Shown here: in pieces, positions 13,680 through 14,375 of the stretch
How positions within the stretch are numbered: the first letter of the stretch is position 1
How the letters are laid out: the number at the start of each line of letters is the position of its first letter
DNA from: Candidatus Latescibacterota bacterium
GTDB lineage: Bacteria > Latescibacterota > UBA2968 > UBA8231
Assembly (NCBI GenBank): GCA_022826515.1
Contig: JAJDUT010000033.1
Location: forward strand, 1-14,375
Direction of reading: 5' to 3'
DNA length: 14,375 bases
Notes under the pieces: generated by a model
What the model was told of the DNA's origin: nothing
Seen by the model: only the letters and a program-made list of their open reading frames with translations
The model's database searches: none
Program-made: the position numbers and the translations under genes

Positions 13680-14281
13680 ATGAAAATGAAGATAGAAATG
13701 TCAATGGAAATGGATCTAGAAGATGTTAGAACAAAACTCTCTGACATTAAAAAAAAGGATATGTAAAAACTCTTCGGCAAGGACCAACGGGGATCGGAAA
13801 AACTCTAGAGACGCTACTTGGGGTTGAAGAGAACAATATAAGTGCTCCAGATTTAGGCAGAATTGAACTCAAGGCGCACAGAGAAAATCATACAGGACTG
13901 ATAACCCTGTTTACATTCAATAAAAATGTCTGGAAGATGAAACAATTAGACGCTATAAGAAAATACGGTAGCAGAGATCGCAACGGTAGACTTGGCTTGT
14001 ATTACACAATGGAACTTAGACCCAACAGCGCTGGACTCTTTTTATCAGTTGAAGATACTTTTGTTTCAGTAAGGCACACAGATGGAAGTGTAATTGCCGT
14101 ATGGGAATTGGAAAAGATCGAGAGACGCTTCGAAGATAAGGTGGAAAACGTTTTGCTAGTTAAAGCGAGCGTAGAAGAAAGGGATGGAGTAGAATATTTT
14201 TATTTCAACAGAGCAAGGCTCTTGTCTGGAGGAGCTAAGTACACGACAGTAACATGGGTTGATATTGTCGGGCGCGTTTAG
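13680..14281 (+). CDS. MvaI/BcnI-family restriction endonuclease, frame split at a dnaX-type slippery site
   Basis: ATG 13680 lies 6 bp after the methyltransferase stop, with AAGGA 9 nt upstream. The zero frame gives 28 residues (MKMKIEMSMEMDLEDV and on) and stops at TAA 13764. After a -1 shift at the A8 run (13749-13756) the frame continues GYVKTLRQGPTGIGKTLE to TAG at 14279-14281, giving about 200 residues. The joined protein has Glu44, Asp58, Glu63 and Lys65 in KTLETLLG and APDLGRIELKA. This is the E-x13-D-x4-E-x-K spacing I recall from MvaI (Asp50, Glu55, Lys57). The family cuts CC-(W or S)-GG-type sites as a MutH-like monomer, and its partners are N4-cytosine methylases, matching the gene upstream. 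The protein is somewhat shorter than MvaI/BcnI (~240). Without the shift, only a C-terminal piece from ATG 13937 could be made, lacking the active site. Confidence 0.82.
13751..13757 (+). promoter_or_regulatory. Candidate -1 frameshift heptamer A-AAA-AAG
   Basis: In the zero frame the codons are AAA (13752-13754) and AAG (13755-13757), preceded by A, the same heptamer and phase as in dnaX. The -1 frame has a stop (TAA 13748-13750) just before the run, and the zero frame stops at 13764. A change of frame is therefore only possible in this short overlap. CTCTTCGGC (13770-13778) can pair with GTTGAAGAG (13823-13831), including two G-U pairs, as a downstream stem. No Shine-Dalgarno-like stimulator is seen upstream. 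Confidence 0.4.
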
Positions 14282-14375
14282 GTTGTTCCCGTGTTTGGTG
14301 AATGATCTGTGTGAGTTGGTCTAATCCTCGTCGAAAGAGGCTTATGGCTTTTCGCCCATGTTTTTTTATGGGGAT
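14282..14375. other. Non-coding tail after the endonuclease
   Basis: No gene is evident. An imperfect stem at 14322-14344 (taa-t-cctc with gagg-c-tta, one mismatch) and a small cccat / atggg stem around a T7 run (14355-14372) could end the transcript. Neither is a convincing intrinsic terminator. Confidence 0.3.

Noticed and set aside
13937..14281. Independent 114-residue gene starting at ATG 13937
   Set aside because: The frame is open and strongly family-like for 180 nt upstream of this ATG, including the active site, and no ribosome-binding site precedes it; it is the C-terminal part of the split endonuclease.
1..14375. CRISPR array or insertion sequence
   Set aside because: No regularly spaced short repeats and no transposase or terminal inverted repeats were seen.

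Overview
The window reads like a piece of a GC-rich bacterial chromosome (about 1-11,940) followed by a clearly more AT-rich accessory segment (about 12,150-14,375). Secreted cadherin/FN3-type proteins, several PhyH-family dioxygenases, an SGNH hydrolase, a class-V PLP enzyme and a PQQ dehydrogenase together recall uncultivated marine or sponge-associated lineages such as Poribacteria, Latescibacterota or Entotheonella. That placement is inference from gene style only, with no marker gene to confirm it. Genes use the standard bacterial code with TGA stops and mostly Shine-Dalgarno starts.

Layout: (1) 1-1923, the 3' end of a protein with tandem FN3-like repeats, then a secreted cadherin + FN3 protein. 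(2) 2206-3357, a class-V aminotransferase-fold enzyme, convergent with a minus-strand PhyH-like gene (3465-4346). (3) 4347-5580, a promoter plus the first 20 codons of an SGNH hydrolase, duplicated from the intact copy at 6488, now sitting in front of a conserved-looking unknown gene whose 3' end is cut by an in-frame TGA. (4) 5586-7608, a canonical PhyH gene (minus) divergent from the intact SGNH hydrolase gene, which is followed by hemJ. (5) 7708-9852, a secreted cyclase-family protein with its own promoter and an intrinsic terminator, then a large PhyH-like protein. (6) 9983-11936, a periplasmic PQQ-dependent dehydrogenase broken by one extra base. (7) 11937-12416, a gene-poor spacer with an 18-bp terminator hairpin and a structured leader. 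(8) 12417-14281, a type II restriction-modification pair: an N4-cytosine-type DNA methyltransferase followed 6 bp later by an MvaI/BcnI-family endonuclease.

The most interesting signal is in the endonuclease. Its reading frame is split exactly at an A8-GG run. That run contains the dnaX-type slippery heptamer A-AAA-AAG in the phase needed for -1 frameshifting, with a possible stem 12 nt downstream. Rejoined across the slip, the protein carries the complete E-x13-D-x4-E-x-K active-site pattern of the MvaI/BcnI family. This could be programmed recoding that limits toxic endonuclease, a dead endonuclease, or a homopolymer sequencing error. The window also holds a frameshifted PQQ dehydrogenase and an apparent premature stop, so error or decay cannot be excluded. 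A second notable point is the partial duplication that placed an SGNH-type promoter upstream of the unknown gene.

No CRISPR array, tRNA, rRNA or insertion sequence was seen.
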